A stretch of DNA of 64,000 nucleotides from Algirhabdus cladophorae (GCF_044772865.1 NZ_CP173029.1:3348001-3412000); one strand, 5' to 3'. Positions 15,448 through 25,344 are shown, counted from the first letter of the stretch. Numbers and translations: made by a program. The notes: generated from the letters alone by a model not told the origin.

Positions 15448-17670
15448 ATGAGTATTTCAGAGAAATTAGCACAGGAAAGACGTGGCCGTTTGGTGGCAGA
15501 ACATATGCTGTCCCAAAAGCAGTCAGAATTGTTTGAGGCCAATAAGAAACTGGGCGCACATGCGCAGTCTTTGACTGAAGAGATTATTCAAACGCGCGAG
15601 TTAATCGAAGAGGAAAAAGGGCGTCGCATGCAGGCCGTCAGTGCCTTGGGTGAAGCGCGCGCACAGGCGGAAAACGCCGAAAGCCTGCTTTGGCATTCTG
15701 TGGAAACCCTAGAGGATGGCTTTGCCGTTTATGATAGTGAACTACGGCTGTCCCTGGCCAATCCGTCCTATATGAGAATTTTCGAAGATCTTGAGGAAAT
15801 CCGACCCGGCGTCCGTTATGAACGGCTTTTGCAGCTGGGCTGCGAAGAGGGCATTTTCGACACCGAAGGTCTCAGCGCAGATGAGTTTCAGTTCATGATG
15901 TGGGAGCGCATAAAGCAATCCCAAATTCCCAAAAAGGTGATCCGCCTTTGGAATGGGGAACACATAAACCTACTAGACCGCCGGCTAGAGGACGGCACAG
16001 TTGTGTGTCTGGGCGTGAATATTACTGAATCGGTATTGCACGAGGCAGAAATGCGCAAGGCCACCATTCAGGCCGAGGCGGCCAACCGAGCCAAGTCCGC
16101 GTTTTTGGCAAATATGAGCCATGAGATACGTACGCCTATGAATGGCGTTGTGGGGATGGCGGATTTGCTGCGCGACACTGAAATGGATGATGAGCAATCG
16201 CTTTATGTCGACACCATCAAAAACTCTGGCGAAGCGCTTCTGGTCATTATTAACGACGTTTTGGATTATTCCAAAATGGAAGCCGACAAGTTGAACTTAC
16301 GCGAAACCAGTTTCGATCTCGAGCGTATTTTGCACGAAATCATCATCTTAATGCAGCCAACCGTACAGGATAAAAAGCTAGAGCTGCTGCTGGATTACGA
16401 TCTGTTTATGGGCACTCAGTTCTTGGGCGATCCGGGTCGGATACGTCAAATTCTGACCAACCTGATCGGCAACGCGATTAAGTTTACCACGGAAGGTTAT
16501 GTGTTGATCCGCGTAACCGGCTTTGAAATGCCCGACAATACCATAAGGGTCCACATCGCGATCGAGGATACAGGCATTGGCATTGCCCCAGAAAAACTGG
16601 ATCACGTGTTTGGGGAATTCAATCAAGTCGAAGATGAACGCAATCGCAAATTTGAGGGCACTGGCCTTGGCCTCGCTATTTCCAAACAACTGATCGAATT
16701 AATGAACGGTGAAATCTGGGTCGAAAGTGATATCGGTCAGGGCACCTGTTTTGGTTTTCATATTGACTTGTTGGCTGATGAAGACCTCTCGACTTGCCTG
16801 ATAGAACTACCGCATTTCCCTTGCACTGCTTTGATTTTGGACGACAAACCACTTTCGGGAACTTTGACAAAACAACAACTGACTGCATTTGCGATGGAAG
16901 TCACTTTGGTCGAAGACGTCGAATTGGCATTAGAAATGATGGAAGCAAAGGCGTTTGATTTGTTTGTGGTTGATACCGCGACCAAAGGGGCAGAGGGGCC
17001 AGAGATCTTCGAACGACAAAACGCAGTTAGCCCCAACACGTGTTCAATTGCCCTCTGCGCCGCTGCCTCGGCCCCCAAAGATGACACCGCAGCAGCCAGC
17101 CCACAGGTTTCATTGACAAAACCAGTACCCCGGCGCCGGTTGTTTCATGCAATCACCGAAGTACAAAAAGCGGCGCAAGACTATGTCCCGGAACCGCAGG
17201 CATTCCCCGGTGATCAGGACACCGACATAGAACGTCCCATTACCGAAGCTATTCCCCATGCGCCGCGTCAAATGCGCATAATGGCTGCTGAGGACAACAA
17301 AACAAACCGCCTTGTTTTGTCAAAACTAGTGAAATCCCTAAACATCGATTTGATGTTTGCGGAAAATGGCGAGGAAGCTGTGGAGAAATTCCAAAGTTTT
17401 GAACCGGATTTGATTTTCATGGATATCTCAATGCCAAAAATGGACGGCAAAGAGGCAACGCAGGCCATCCGCAAACTAGAACTAGACCGGGAAACGCGTG
17501 TACCGATTTGCGCCCTCACGGCCCACGCAATGGATGGTGACGAGTTGGGAATTTTGCAGGCTGGGCTTGATATTTATCTCACCAAACCGCTGAAAAAAGA
17601 CGCGATTTTCGAAGTGATAGAAAAGCACACCGGTAGTCATTTCGAAGACGTCTTTCCATCGACAGACTAA
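15448..17670 (+). CDS. Cytoplasmic hybrid sensor histidine kinase / response regulator
   Basis: 740 residues without membrane segments. Order: N-terminal coiled coil (about 1-75), PAS domain (about 84-190, ETLEDGFAVYDSELR), HisKA with phospho-acceptor His225 in NMSHEIRTPMNG, HATPase with N box (LTNLIGNAIKF), DTGIGI and GTGLGLAISK, a degenerate receiver-like stretch (about 470-590), and a C-terminal receiver with Asp659 (FMDISMPKMDG) and Lys in LTKPLKK. The layout suggests a phosphorelay sensing an intracellular cue. No partner regulator is adjacent, so the output is unknown. The start is set at the conserved MSISEKLAQERRGR lead. Confidence 0.92.
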   Translation: MSISEKLAQERRGRLVAEHMLSQKQSELFEANKKLGAHAQSLTEEIIQTRELIEEEKGRRMQAVSALGEARAQAENAESLLWHSVETLEDGFAVYDSELRLSLANPSYMRIFEDLEEIRPGVRYERLLQLGCEEGIFDTEGLSADEFQFMMWERIKQSQIPKKVIRLWNGEHINLLDRRLEDGTVVCLGVNITESVLHEAEMRKATIQAEAANRAKSAFLANMSHEIRTPMNGVVGMADLLRDTEMDDEQSLYVDTIKNSGEALLVIINDVLDYSKMEADKLNLRETSFDLERILHEIIILMQPTVQDKKLELLLDYDLFMGTQFLGDPGRIRQILTNLIGNAIKFTTEGYVLIRVTGFEMPDNTIRVHIAIEDTGIGIAPEKLDHVFGEFNQVEDERNRKFEGTGLGLAISKQLIELMNGEIWVESDIGQGTCFGFHIDLLADEDLSTCLIELPHFPCTALILDDKPLSGTLTKQQLTAFAMEVTLVEDVELALEMMEAKAFDLFVVDTATKGAEGPEIFERQNAVSPNTCSIALCAAASAPKDDTAAASPQVSLTKPVPRRRLFHAITEVQKAAQDYVPEPQAFPGDQDTDIERPITEAIPHAPRQMRIMAAEDNKTNRLVLSKLVKSLNIDLMFAENGEEAVEKFQSFEPDLIFMDISMPKMDGKEATQAIRKLELDRETRVPICALTAHAMDGDELGILQAGLDIYLTKPLKKDAIFEVIEKHTGSHFEDVFPSTD

Positions 17671-17687
17671 CCACTTAGTCTGCGATC

Positions 17688-18158
17688 ATGTCTTCTACCC
17701 CGCCGTTTCGACCTCGCGCTCTTGGCGAGATTGCCATTCGATGCAACGACATTGATCGAATGGCAGAGTTTTATGAGACCATTATTGGACTAATCCCGTT
17801 GCAGCCACGCGGCGACAGCGGAATACAATTTTACAAGATCGGGGAAGGGTTTGAGGGACACACATCCGTTCTTGCCCTCTTTGATTACCGGACCAATAGC
17901 CCGCGGCCCGGCCTCCATCCGCAAAGTGACGCAGGTCCCATAGCCGGAGCAGGCTCGTCCTTACATCACATTGCATTATCACTCCCATTTGCAGAGCAGG
18001 ATCAGGTGATCGCATGGTACGAAGAAATCAATCAGCCCTATCGGATCGAGCATTTCAATTGGATCGGCTGGCGCGGTATTTTCACACAGGATCCTGAGGG
18101 AAATACGGTAGAATTGGTGGCCTTCGATCAAAGCCTGCTAGATCAAGCCTCGGGATAA
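17688..18158 (+). CDS. VOC-family (glyoxalase/bleomycin-resistance fold) protein
   Basis: 156 residues with one VOC double repeat: an N-terminal half opening with IAIRCNDIDRMAEFYETIIGL and a C-terminal half with LHHIALSL and the ending DPEGNTVELVAFD, which carries the usual metal-ligand Glu. Such proteins are lyases, isomerases or dioxygenases. It starts 18 bases after the histidine kinase and its end overlaps the convergent yaaA by 16 bases. The substrate is not evident. Confidence 0.85.
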   Translation: MSSTPPFRPRALGEIAIRCNDIDRMAEFYETIIGLIPLQPRGDSGIQFYKIGEGFEGHTSVLALFDYRTNSPRPGLHPQSDAGPIAGAGSSLHHIALSLPFAEQDQVIAWYEEINQPYRIEHFNWIGWRGIFTQDPEGNTVELVAFDQSLLDQASG

Positions 18159-18919
18159 TCTCGCACAAAGACCAGCTTGTCCTCGGTAGATTGATCAGGT
18201 TGGAAGGCATATCCACCACTGTCAAACCCTTCCAATGACGTCACTGAAGTGATGCGGTTTTCGACGATAAATCGCGCCATAGCACCCCGGGCCTTTTTGG
18301 CAAAAAAGCTCACAATTTTGGGACCGTTGCCCTTATCTTCCATGAACACCGGCGACACAACACGCAATTTAAGGGCTTTTTGATCCACGGCGCCAAAATA
18401 TTCTTGGCTGGCACAATTGACCAATACATCGGATTTGGTTTCCGCAGCCTGTGCATCCAAGGCCTGTGACAAACGTTTGCCCCAATATTGATAAAGGTTC
18501 GCGCCCTTAGACGTAGCAAGGCGACTGCCCATCTCTAGACGGTAGGCCTGAATCTGATCCAAGGGTCGCAGCAGCCCATAAAGCCCCGACAAAATCCGCA
18601 AATGTTCTTGGGCGTAGGCCATCGCATCTGCATCCAGGCTGGCCGCGTCTAACCCTTGATAGGTGTCCCCAGCAAAGGCAAGAACCGCCGGGCGCGCATT
18701 GTCATCGGTCGACACTTTTTCAAATGCTTTGAACCGGTCCGCGTTCAGTTTGGCAAGGTTTTCGCTAATCGACATAAGCTTTTGCAGCTCAGACACCTTC
18801 AGTTTTTTGGCAGTGTTAGCAAGCGTTGTTGCATCTTTTTGAAACGTTGGCAGGGTTAAGGGGCCCGCATCAACCGCGTCCCAATTCAGTTTCTTTGCAG
18901 GCGATACAACTACAAGCAT
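18143..18919 (-). CDS. yaaA: Peroxide stress protein YaaA (DUF328)
   Basis: 258 residues, the usual family length. The start MLVVVSPAKKLNWD and the later segments LSGLYGLLRPLD, YQYWG and VNCASQEYF are diagnostic for the YaaA/UPF0246 family. In E. coli YaaA lowers free iron and DNA damage under hydrogen peroxide and belongs to the OxyR regulon; that role is carried over by homology only. It is probably monocistronic; recQ lies 66 bases upstream in the same direction. Confidence 0.94.
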   Translation of the reverse strand: MLVVVSPAKKLNWDAVDAGPLTLPTFQKDATTLANTAKKLKVSELQKLMSISENLAKLNADRFKAFEKVSTDDNARPAVLAFAGDTYQGLDAASLDADAMAYAQEHLRILSGLYGLLRPLDQIQAYRLEMGSRLATSKGANLYQYWGKRLSQALDAQAAETKSDVLVNCASQEYFGAVDQKALKLRVVSPVFMEDKGNGPKIVSFFAKKARGAMARFIVENRITSVTSLEGFDSGGYAFQPDQSTEDKLVFVRDYPEA

Positions 18920-18984
18920 GACGTTTTCCTATTCGTTCTTAGCGGAAGATAGCAGTCGCAAGATCAGTCTCAAGACCTGTCGCG

Positions 18985-21024
18985 TTATTGGTTTTGGCGC
19001 AGCACGTCCAAAAACGCCTCGCCAAAACGTTCCGCGCGTTTGTCGCCCAAGATCCGTTCAATCGCGGCCGTATCGCTTGCCCTAGAGGACGCAACTTTGG
19101 CCAGCAAGGAGGCAGAGCAACTCATCGGTTTGTCGGTGCCCATTGTGCCCCGGCTGAGGTCTGCTTGAACTTGCAACAATTCATCGTATACCTCGCCCGC
19201 GTTTTGCCCTGCCAGCTGGCGCCGCTTGGGATGCTGGGCCTCAACTTCGCCAGCGATCACAGTCAGGAATTCGACGCCGTATCGTTCCAGTTTTTTTGCG
19301 CCGACGCCCCCAATACCCGCCATTTCGTCCATAGTTTTTGGCCGGGTCTCGGCCATCTCGATCAAAGTGCGGTCGTTGAAAATGATGTAGGCGGGCACGC
19401 GGGCAGTTTCGGCCAGAGCGCGCCGTTTGGCCTTGAGCGCGGAAAGCAGCGGCGCGTCTTCGTCAGATACAAGGCTGCGAACGACTGGGCCCGACTTGGT
19501 CTTTTTCAGGCTGTCCTTGCGCAGGGTTATCGTGGCTTCGTTGCGCAATATCGGCCGCGCGGCATGGGTCATTTGCAATGCACCATGCCTGTCAGGGTTC
19601 GGTCGCACCAGATCGTGACCCATCATCTGGCGGAAAATCGTTTGCCATTGACGTTTGTCATAAGCCGTTCCGATCCCAAAAGTGGGTAAGTTGCTATGAC
19701 CGCGAGCTTTTATTTTGTCTGTGCTGTGTCCAAGCAAAATATCAATCAGATGCCCGCTGCCAAACCATTCTTCGGTCCGCAAAATAGCCGATAGGGCCAT
19801 GCGAACGGGTGTCGTGCCATCAAAGGTCTCGGGCGGTTTTTCGCAAAGATCACAATTACCGCAAGTGACGTCTGTTTCGCCGAAATATCCCAGTAGGTTC
19901 TTGCGACGGCATTCCAAAGCTTCGGCCAGACCAAGCAAAGTGTTCAGCCTGCCATCATCGGCCAATCTACGTTCTGGGGGCGCCAGACCCTCATCAATTT
20001 GGGCGCGGCGCAGGCGAATATCGTCAGCACCAAAAAGGGTCAGTGTATCGGCTGGTGCCCCATCGCGGCCAGCGCGCCCGATCTCCTGATAGTAAGCCTC
20101 TATGGATTTAGGCAAATCCGCATGGGCGACCCAGCGCACATCGGGTTTATCAACACCCATACCAAAGGCGATTGTTGCCACGACGATTATACCGTCTTCT
20201 TGCTGAAACCGGCGTTCTACTGTGCGACGGTCGTCCGCCTCCATACCGCCGTGATAGTGGCAGGCCGTATGGCCCACGTCGCGAAGGGCCTTGGCCAGGC
20301 TTTCGGTTTTTGCGCGGGAGGCGCAATAGACGATGCCGGATCGGCCTTTGCGCGCTGCAGCGAAGTTCAGGATCTGGGTGCGGGGGTTGTTTTTCGCCTC
20401 AAACGTCAAATGCAGGTTGGGCCGGTCAAAGCCATGTAGAAACGTGGTCGGGGCCTCGCCATCAAACAAGCGTTCGACAATTTCATCGCGCGTTTCTGCA
20501 TCGGCTGTTGCGGTAAAGGCTGCCAAAGGCACGTTCAGGCTTCGGCGCAGAGCACCAATTGCCAGATAATCGGGTCGGAAGTCATGACCCCATTGACTGA
20601 CACAGTGCGCCTCATCCACAGCGATCAAGCTGACCCCTATTCGCGTGAGCATTGCCCTAGCACCAGAACTGGCAAGACGTTCGGGGGCCATATACAGCAG
20701 CTTGAGCCGTTTTTCTTCCAAGGCCTGCCATACTGCATCGGTTTCTTCGTCGGTATTGCCTGATGTCAAAGCACCTGCACACACGCCGGCCTCCTGAAGG
20801 GCGCGCACCTGATCACGCATCAGCGCAATCAAAGGGGAAATGACCAGAGTCACACCCTCGCGACACAGCGCAGGCAGCTGAAAACATAAGGATTTTCCGC
20901 CGCCTGTTGGCATAATGGCTAGGGTATTTTGACCCGCGACAACGGCCTCGACAATCTCGCCCTGTCCGGGACGAAAGGCGTCGAATCCAAAGACATCGGC
21001 CAAAAGGTCGCTTGGGGTGCTCAT
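18985..21024 (-). CDS. recQ: ATP-dependent DNA helicase RecQ
   Basis: 679 residues from an ATG at 21024 (MSTPSDLLADVFGF), the usual RecQ start; 15 more in-frame codons exist upstream without similarity. Walker A is MPTGGGKSLCFQLP and the helicase motif II is DEAHCVSQWGHDFRP; helicase motifs continue through GIVYCASR, GMGVDKPDVR and QEIGRAGRDG. A zinc-binding RecQ_C segment with four cysteines (CRRKNLLGYFGE...CGNCDLC) and a winged RQC domain follow, then an HRDC domain (about 510-590). It unwinds DNA 3'-5' in recombination and replication repair. Confidence 0.96.
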   Translation of the reverse strand: MSTPSDLLADVFGFDAFRPGQGEIVEAVVAGQNTLAIMPTGGGKSLCFQLPALCREGVTLVISPLIALMRDQVRALQEAGVCAGALTSGNTDEETDAVWQALEEKRLKLLYMAPERLASSGARAMLTRIGVSLIAVDEAHCVSQWGHDFRPDYLAIGALRRSLNVPLAAFTATADAETRDEIVERLFDGEAPTTFLHGFDRPNLHLTFEAKNNPRTQILNFAAARKGRSGIVYCASRAKTESLAKALRDVGHTACHYHGGMEADDRRTVERRFQQEDGIIVVATIAFGMGVDKPDVRWVAHADLPKSIEAYYQEIGRAGRDGAPADTLTLFGADDIRLRRAQIDEGLAPPERRLADDGRLNTLLGLAEALECRRKNLLGYFGETDVTCGNCDLCEKPPETFDGTTPVRMALSAILRTEEWFGSGHLIDILLGHSTDKIKARGHSNLPTFGIGTAYDKRQWQTIFRQMMGHDLVRPNPDRHGALQMTHAARPILRNEATITLRKDSLKKTKSGPVVRSLVSDEDAPLLSALKAKRRALAETARVPAYIIFNDRTLIEMAETRPKTMDEMAGIGGVGAKKLERYGVEFLTVIAGEVEAQHPKRRQLAGQNAGEVYDELLQVQADLSRGTMGTDKPMSCSASLLAKVASSRASDTAAIERILGDKRAERFGEAFLDVLRQNQ

Positions 21025-21109
21025 AGGATCTATCGTCGTGTTTTTGCTGCTCTTTGGATGCAACATCACACACTAAGATTAGGTGAACAAGTCCCCCAGC
21101 GCCCTAGAT

Positions 21110-21397
21110 TTAGTAAAAGAGGGCTGCGTTATTCTGCAAAATGATCCGAACGGCGATCAAACCGATAAAGGCGACCAATGGCGCGAGATCCAGAGGCCCC
21201 GTATCAGGCAAAACGCGGCGGATTGGTCCGTAAATTGGTTCCAATAGACGGTTTAGGCCACTCCAGATCTGACCCACAATCGGTTGATGCAAGTTGAGAA
21301 CCTGAAAGCTGATGAGCCAGCTCATTATGATATGCGCGATCATGATGAACCAGACCACGTCAAGGATCAGCATAATAATTTGGTATAGCGACGTCAT
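21110..21397 (-). CDS. YggT-family membrane protein
   Basis: 95 residues, with hydrophobic helices at about 5-28 and 68-88 separated by LNRLLEPIYGPIRRVLPD, the YggT signature. Proteins of this family are linked to cell division and envelope functions in several bacteria, but no activity is settled. Its start lies opposite that of the thioesterase gene, with about 130 bases of shared promoter region. Confidence 0.9.
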   Translation of the reverse strand: MTSLYQIIMLILDVVWFIMIAHIIMSWLISFQVLNLHQPIVGQIWSGLNRLLEPIYGPIRRVLPDTGPLDLAPLVAFIGLIAVRIILQNNAALFY

Positions 21398-21526
21398 TTA
21401 GTGTGGGCCTTTCGTAAGCGTTGGCACAGAGGTAAGGCGTCAGATGCAATTCGACAAGATGCTTCCGCGAGGTCATAGTTGACGTTTACGTCAGGCATGT
21501 CATTTTCCGAACAAAGGAGCACTTGA

Positions 21527-22078
21527 ATGTATCCATTTATTCGTCTTGCCAAAGAATTCTTTATCTTTCGTAACGCCAGCCCTTTGCAGGCCACAGATGT
21601 TCATGTCAGCCACCATATTTGTTGGCCATGGGACATCGATTTATGGATGGAACTCAATAATGGGCGAACTTTGACGTTTTATGACTTGGGACGATTGCCA
21701 TTGGCGCGGCGCGCAGGCCTGATCAAAACCCTCAAGGAAAACCGTTGGGGCTTGACCATGGCCGGCGCCAGTGTCCGGTATCGCCGTCGCGTTCGACCGT
21801 TCGAAAAGATTGAAATGCGCAGCCGCGCGGTAGGGTGGGACGACAAGTTCATCTATCTTGAGCAATCGATGTGGAAGAAAAATGGTGAATGCGCCAACCA
21901 CATTTTGTATCGCTCGGCGGTGACAGGCAAAGACGGCATCGTCGACCCAAACACGGTGTTGGCAACGCTGCCCTACGAAATTGAACAGCAGCCGTTGCCC
22001 GATTGGATCACCAACTGGATCGCGGCTGATGCGACCCGTCCATGGCCCCCAATGCAGGACGATTTGACCCAAGGTTAG
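21527..22078 (+). CDS. Acyl-CoA thioesterase, hotdog fold
   Basis: 183 residues with a single hotdog domain. The helix-lead segment WDIDLWMELNNGRTLTFYDLGR, with its Asp and conserved Asn, resembles the 4-hydroxybenzoyl-CoA thioesterase/THEM6 group. The ribosome binding site AAAGGAG lies just upstream. The MFS gene follows 65 bases later. The natural acyl-CoA is unknown. Confidence 0.85.
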   Translation: MYPFIRLAKEFFIFRNASPLQATDVHVSHHICWPWDIDLWMELNNGRTLTFYDLGRLPLARRAGLIKTLKENRWGLTMAGASVRYRRRVRPFEKIEMRSRAVGWDDKFIYLEQSMWKKNGECANHILYRSAVTGKDGIVDPNTVLATLPYEIEQQPLPDWITNWIAADATRPWPPMQDDLTQG

Positions 22079-22143
22079 AAAAGCAGACCTTGCGTCGCCC
22101 CCCCTTTGTCTATTTCATCCCGACAAAATAGGGCGGGGACGAA

Positions 22144-23511
22144 ATGGCAAGCATAACATCGAAAAAGCGGATCTGGGGCTGGATGGCCTTCGATTGGGCG
22201 ACGCAGCCATTTTATACCTCTGGGCTGACCTTCATTTTTGGCCCCTATTTTGCGGTTGTCGCGGCACAGTACTTTGCTGGAACTGGTTTGAATGCCGAAG
22301 CAGCAAGTGCGCAGGCCTCCAGCACGTGGTTTTGGGGGCAAGCGATTGCAGGCCTTGTGATCGCCTTCACCGCACCGTTTTTAGGTGCATTTTCTGACAG
22401 TAGCGGACGCAAAATTCCTTGGATCATCGCGTTTTCCGTCATCTATGTGGTGACCTCCTTTAGTCTTTGGTGGTTGTTCCCAGATGGCAGCACTATGTGG
22501 GTCATCTTCTTCGCGTTTTGGGTAGGATTTGTTGCGGCAGAATCGGCGTTGAACTTTATTAATGCAATCCTTCCTTCCCTTGGAACAGACGAAGAGATTG
22601 GACGCATCTCAGGGTCGGGCGCTGCATTTGGCTACTGGGGCGGCGTGACATCGTTGTTCATCATGCTGATCTTCTTTTCCGAAGACGGGACAGGGCAAAC
22701 AATGGTCGGCCTCACATCCGCTTTTGGTCTTGATCAAATTGACCGCGGCGGCACGCGGATTGTGGGGCCATTTATCGCAATTTGGTACGCTGTGTTTATG
22801 ATCCCGTTCTTCCTCTATGTGAGAGACGATCCAAACTTTATCCGACCAATGCCACCGGTGTCGAAGATCACGCGCGACCTTGGTCAGACGCTCAAGAATG
22901 TTTGGCGCAACAAAAGCCTCAGCAATTTCTTAATCGGCTCGATGTTGTACCGCGACGCTTTGAATGCTGTCTATACAGGTGGCGGCGTTTATGCCGCGCT
23001 GGTGTTGGGATGGGGCACCACCCAGATCGGCATCTTTGGGATTATTGCGGCGATTACGGCTGCTATTTTGACCTATGTGGGCGGGCGTTGCGACGCGCGG
23101 TTTGGGCCTAAACCTGTAATCACCGTGTGCATTTTTGTCTTGGTTGCAGTCAGTATCGTCATTGTTGGCATGTCGCGGGAAAGCATGCTGGGTCTGCCCT
23201 TTGCGCCGAATTCACAAATGCCAGACATCATCTTTTTCATCTGCGGTGCCGCTTTGGGCGGCGCAGGTGGCGCAATCTATGCCGCCAGCCGGTCAATGAT
23301 GTCGCGCCATACCAACCCCGAACGTCCCACCGAGGCCTTTGGGCTGTTTGCACTTTCAGGCAAAGCCACGGCCTTTCTAGCGCCCGCTTTGATCGGGCTT
23401 AGTACGCAGTTGACAGGAAGCGTGCGTCTCGGTTTCCTACCTGTAATCCTGTTGTTCTTTGCAGGGTTGGTCTTGTTGAGATTTGTAAAACCCGAAGGGG
23501 ATCGTTTGTAA
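22144..23511 (+). CDS. MFS transporter, UMF1 type
   Basis: 455 residues with about 12 membrane segments. The start KRIWGWMAFDWATQPFYTSG and the loop GAFSDSSGRKIPW match the UMF1/BtlA-like branch of the major facilitator superfamily, often found near cell-wall or autophagy-related functions. The stop shares its last base with the start of mepA (TAATG), so the pair is co-translated; export or recycling of a cell-wall fragment is a reasonable guess, but the substrate is unknown. Confidence 0.9.
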   Translation: MASITSKKRIWGWMAFDWATQPFYTSGLTFIFGPYFAVVAAQYFAGTGLNAEAASAQASSTWFWGQAIAGLVIAFTAPFLGAFSDSSGRKIPWIIAFSVIYVVTSFSLWWLFPDGSTMWVIFFAFWVGFVAAESALNFINAILPSLGTDEEIGRISGSGAAFGYWGGVTSLFIMLIFFSEDGTGQTMVGLTSAFGLDQIDRGGTRIVGPFIAIWYAVFMIPFFLYVRDDPNFIRPMPPVSKITRDLGQTLKNVWRNKSLSNFLIGSMLYRDALNAVYTGGGVYAALVLGWGTTQIGIFGIIAAITAAILTYVGGRCDARFGPKPVITVCIFVLVAVSIVIVGMSRESMLGLPFAPNSQMPDIIFFICGAALGGAGGAIYAASRSMMSRHTNPERPTEAFGLFALSGKATAFLAPALIGLSTQLTGSVRLGFLPVILLFFAGLVLLRFVKPEGDRL

Positions 23512-24434
23512 TGCGTGGGATTGTACGAGTTTGTGGCGCGATTTTGTTGCTGGCGTCCTGCGGGGCCAGTGCAGATCGAGATATCTCAGGCGAGATGATC
23601 AAAGCCCCCAAAATCGACACCTCCCAATATGATGGCAAACTGGCCAAGCAACTGTTTGGCGCCAAAAGCTTTGCCAGTCGTCAAAAGCCCGCCGTTCATG
23701 GCGGCTATGCGCGCGGGTGTTATGCAGGCGGTGTGCAACTGCCCGAAACTGGGCCCACATGGCAGGCCATGCGTCTGTCACGCAACCGCAATTGGGCGCT
23801 TCCGATCACCGTAGATTTTGTGAAAGATCTGTCGCGCAAAGCCGCCCAGCAACCAGGATGGAACGGGATTTATGTGGGCGATATGAGCCAACCCCGTGGC
23901 GGGCCGATGCTGACGGGCCATCGCTCGCATCAGACGGGGTTAGACGCGGATATCTGGATGTTGCCGGCGAATGATTTGACCCTTAGCCGTGAAGCGCGCG
24001 AAAACATCAGCTCAATCTCGACCCGTCGGTCCAGCGGGGCCTACACGAATTCCAATTGGACCCGCGCGCATCATGAAATCCTCAAGGCCGCTGCCCAAGA
24101 CAAACGGGTCGAGCGAATTTTCGTCTTTCCCGGTGCGAAGGTGGCGATGTGCAATTCCGAAACAGGTGACCGTGCTTGGCTGAACAAAATTCGTCCATGG
24201 TGGGGGCATCACTATCATTTTCACGTACGGTTGGCCTGCCCCAAAGGATCCCCCAACTGCACACCCCAAAACAAGCCGCCCAAGGGTGATGGCTGTGCCG
24301 ATGCACAGACATGGGTCAACAACATCCTCAACCCGCCGCCCCCAGATCCCAACGCCCCTGCACCTAAGCCACGGCGTGAGTTAATGCTGGCCAATCTTCC
24401 GTCGCAATGCGCTGCTGTCTTAACCTCGCCCTGA
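23511..24434 (+). CDS. mepA: Penicillin-insensitive murein endopeptidase, lipoprotein-like
   Basis: 307 residues; a LAS-type zinc peptidase that cuts D-alanyl-meso-DAP cross-links in peptidoglycan. The zinc and catalytic segments are GHRSHQTGLDADIW (about 137-150) and WWGHHYHFHVRL (about 233-244). The N-terminus is a lipoprotein signal with the lipobox LLASC at about residues 14-18, so the mature enzyme is probably tethered to the envelope. Its start overlaps the MFS stop, and its 3' end overlaps the next gene by 28 bases. Confidence 0.94.
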   Translation: MRGIVRVCGAILLLASCGASADRDISGEMIKAPKIDTSQYDGKLAKQLFGAKSFASRQKPAVHGGYARGCYAGGVQLPETGPTWQAMRLSRNRNWALPITVDFVKDLSRKAAQQPGWNGIYVGDMSQPRGGPMLTGHRSHQTGLDADIWMLPANDLTLSREARENISSISTRRSSGAYTNSNWTRAHHEILKAAAQDKRVERIFVFPGAKVAMCNSETGDRAWLNKIRPWWGHHYHFHVRLACPKGSPNCTPQNKPPKGDGCADAQTWVNNILNPPPPDPNAPAPKPRRELMLANLPSQCAAVLTSP

Positions 24435-25261
24435 TCCTGCTGGCGTCTACCGCCACGGCACAAGACGCAGAATATTTGGGCCAACTCACGTGGAGCGATC
24501 CGCGCGAAAGTTTCGGCGGCATGTCGGGCCTTGAGGTGTCGGACGATGGTCTGGGATTTACCGCGATCAACGACAGCGGCACCATGTTTCTAGGCACCCT
24601 AGAGCGGACAGATGGCCAGATCACTGGGGCCGCAATCACAGCCGAGCACGCGTTGCTGCATGAAACCGGACGACCAATGCAGCCGCACGAGGTCGACAGC
24701 GAGGGCTTGGCCATTGGGGCAGATGGCATCCCTTGGGTTTCGTTCGAGAATTATCACCGCGTGATGGGCTATCCTGATCCCACGGCGCGGGCCAAGTGGC
24801 TGCCGCACCACCCCGATTTTCACAAACTTCAGAACAATTCCTCGCTGGAGGCTTTGGCAATAGACCCTCACGGCACGCTTTATACCATCCCGGAACGATC
24901 CGGCGATCTGGATCGGCCCTTTCCCGTCTATAGACTGAAAGATCGCACGTGGGATACGCCATTCCATTTGCGCCGAGACGGGCCATTCTTGGTTGTTGGC
25001 GCGGATATTGGACCCGATGATCGGCTCTATATTCTGGAGAGGTACTTTAGTGGCTGGTCTTTTCGATCCCGCGTGCGCAGCTTTGATCTAAGCGGAGGTG
25101 ATGAACGGCTGGTGCTTGAAACCAAAGCAGGCCAGTTCGACAATCTTGAAGGCCTCAGCATCTGGACAGATGCCAAGGGCGCGATACGCCTGACGATGAT
25201 TTCCGACGATAACTTCAAGTTCTTCCAAAAGACCCAATTCGTCGAATACCGCTTGCCATAG
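24407..25261 (+). CDS. Exported phytase-like esterase-domain protein
   Basis: 284 residues with a clear signal peptide (LNLALILLASTATAQDAE, cleavage near residue 19). The mature protein is all-beta with repeated SGLEVSDDG, EGLAIGADGIPWVS, EALAIDPHGTLY and EGLSIWTDAKG blades, the pattern of the esterase-like activity of phytase family (beta propeller). It overlaps mepA by 28 bases in another frame, so the MFS-mepA-phytase-like genes form one operon. The periplasmic substrate is unknown. Confidence 0.85.
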   Translation: MRCCLNLALILLASTATAQDAEYLGQLTWSDPRESFGGMSGLEVSDDGLGFTAINDSGTMFLGTLERTDGQITGAAITAEHALLHETGRPMQPHEVDSEGLAIGADGIPWVSFENYHRVMGYPDPTARAKWLPHHPDFHKLQNNSSLEALAIDPHGTLYTIPERSGDLDRPFPVYRLKDRTWDTPFHLRRDGPFLVVGADIGPDDRLYILERYFSGWSFRSRVRSFDLSGGDERLVLETKAGQFDNLEGLSIWTDAKGAIRLTMISDDNFKFFQKTQFVEYRLP

Positions 25262-25312
25262 GCCTGTGCCGCGGTTAGAGACCACGCGTCTTGGATGGTC
25301 CAAGGCCAAGTC

Positions 25313-25341
25313 CCCGCGACCTTGCTAAAACGGGAAAGCAA
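25313..25341 (+). promoter_or_regulatory. Candidate H-type pseudoknot over the ribosome binding site of yhhQ
   Basis: CCCG (25313-25316) can pair with CGGG (25331-25334), while TTGC (25322-25325) in the loop can pair with GCAA (25338-25341), four bases before the start codon. The topology is that of an H-type pseudoknot. The stems are short and it does not match the preQ1-I consensus that I know. Two further small hairpins lie upstream (CGCG...CGCG and CTTGG...CCAAG, about 25270-25304). Confidence 0.35.
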
Positions 25342-25344
25342 AAC

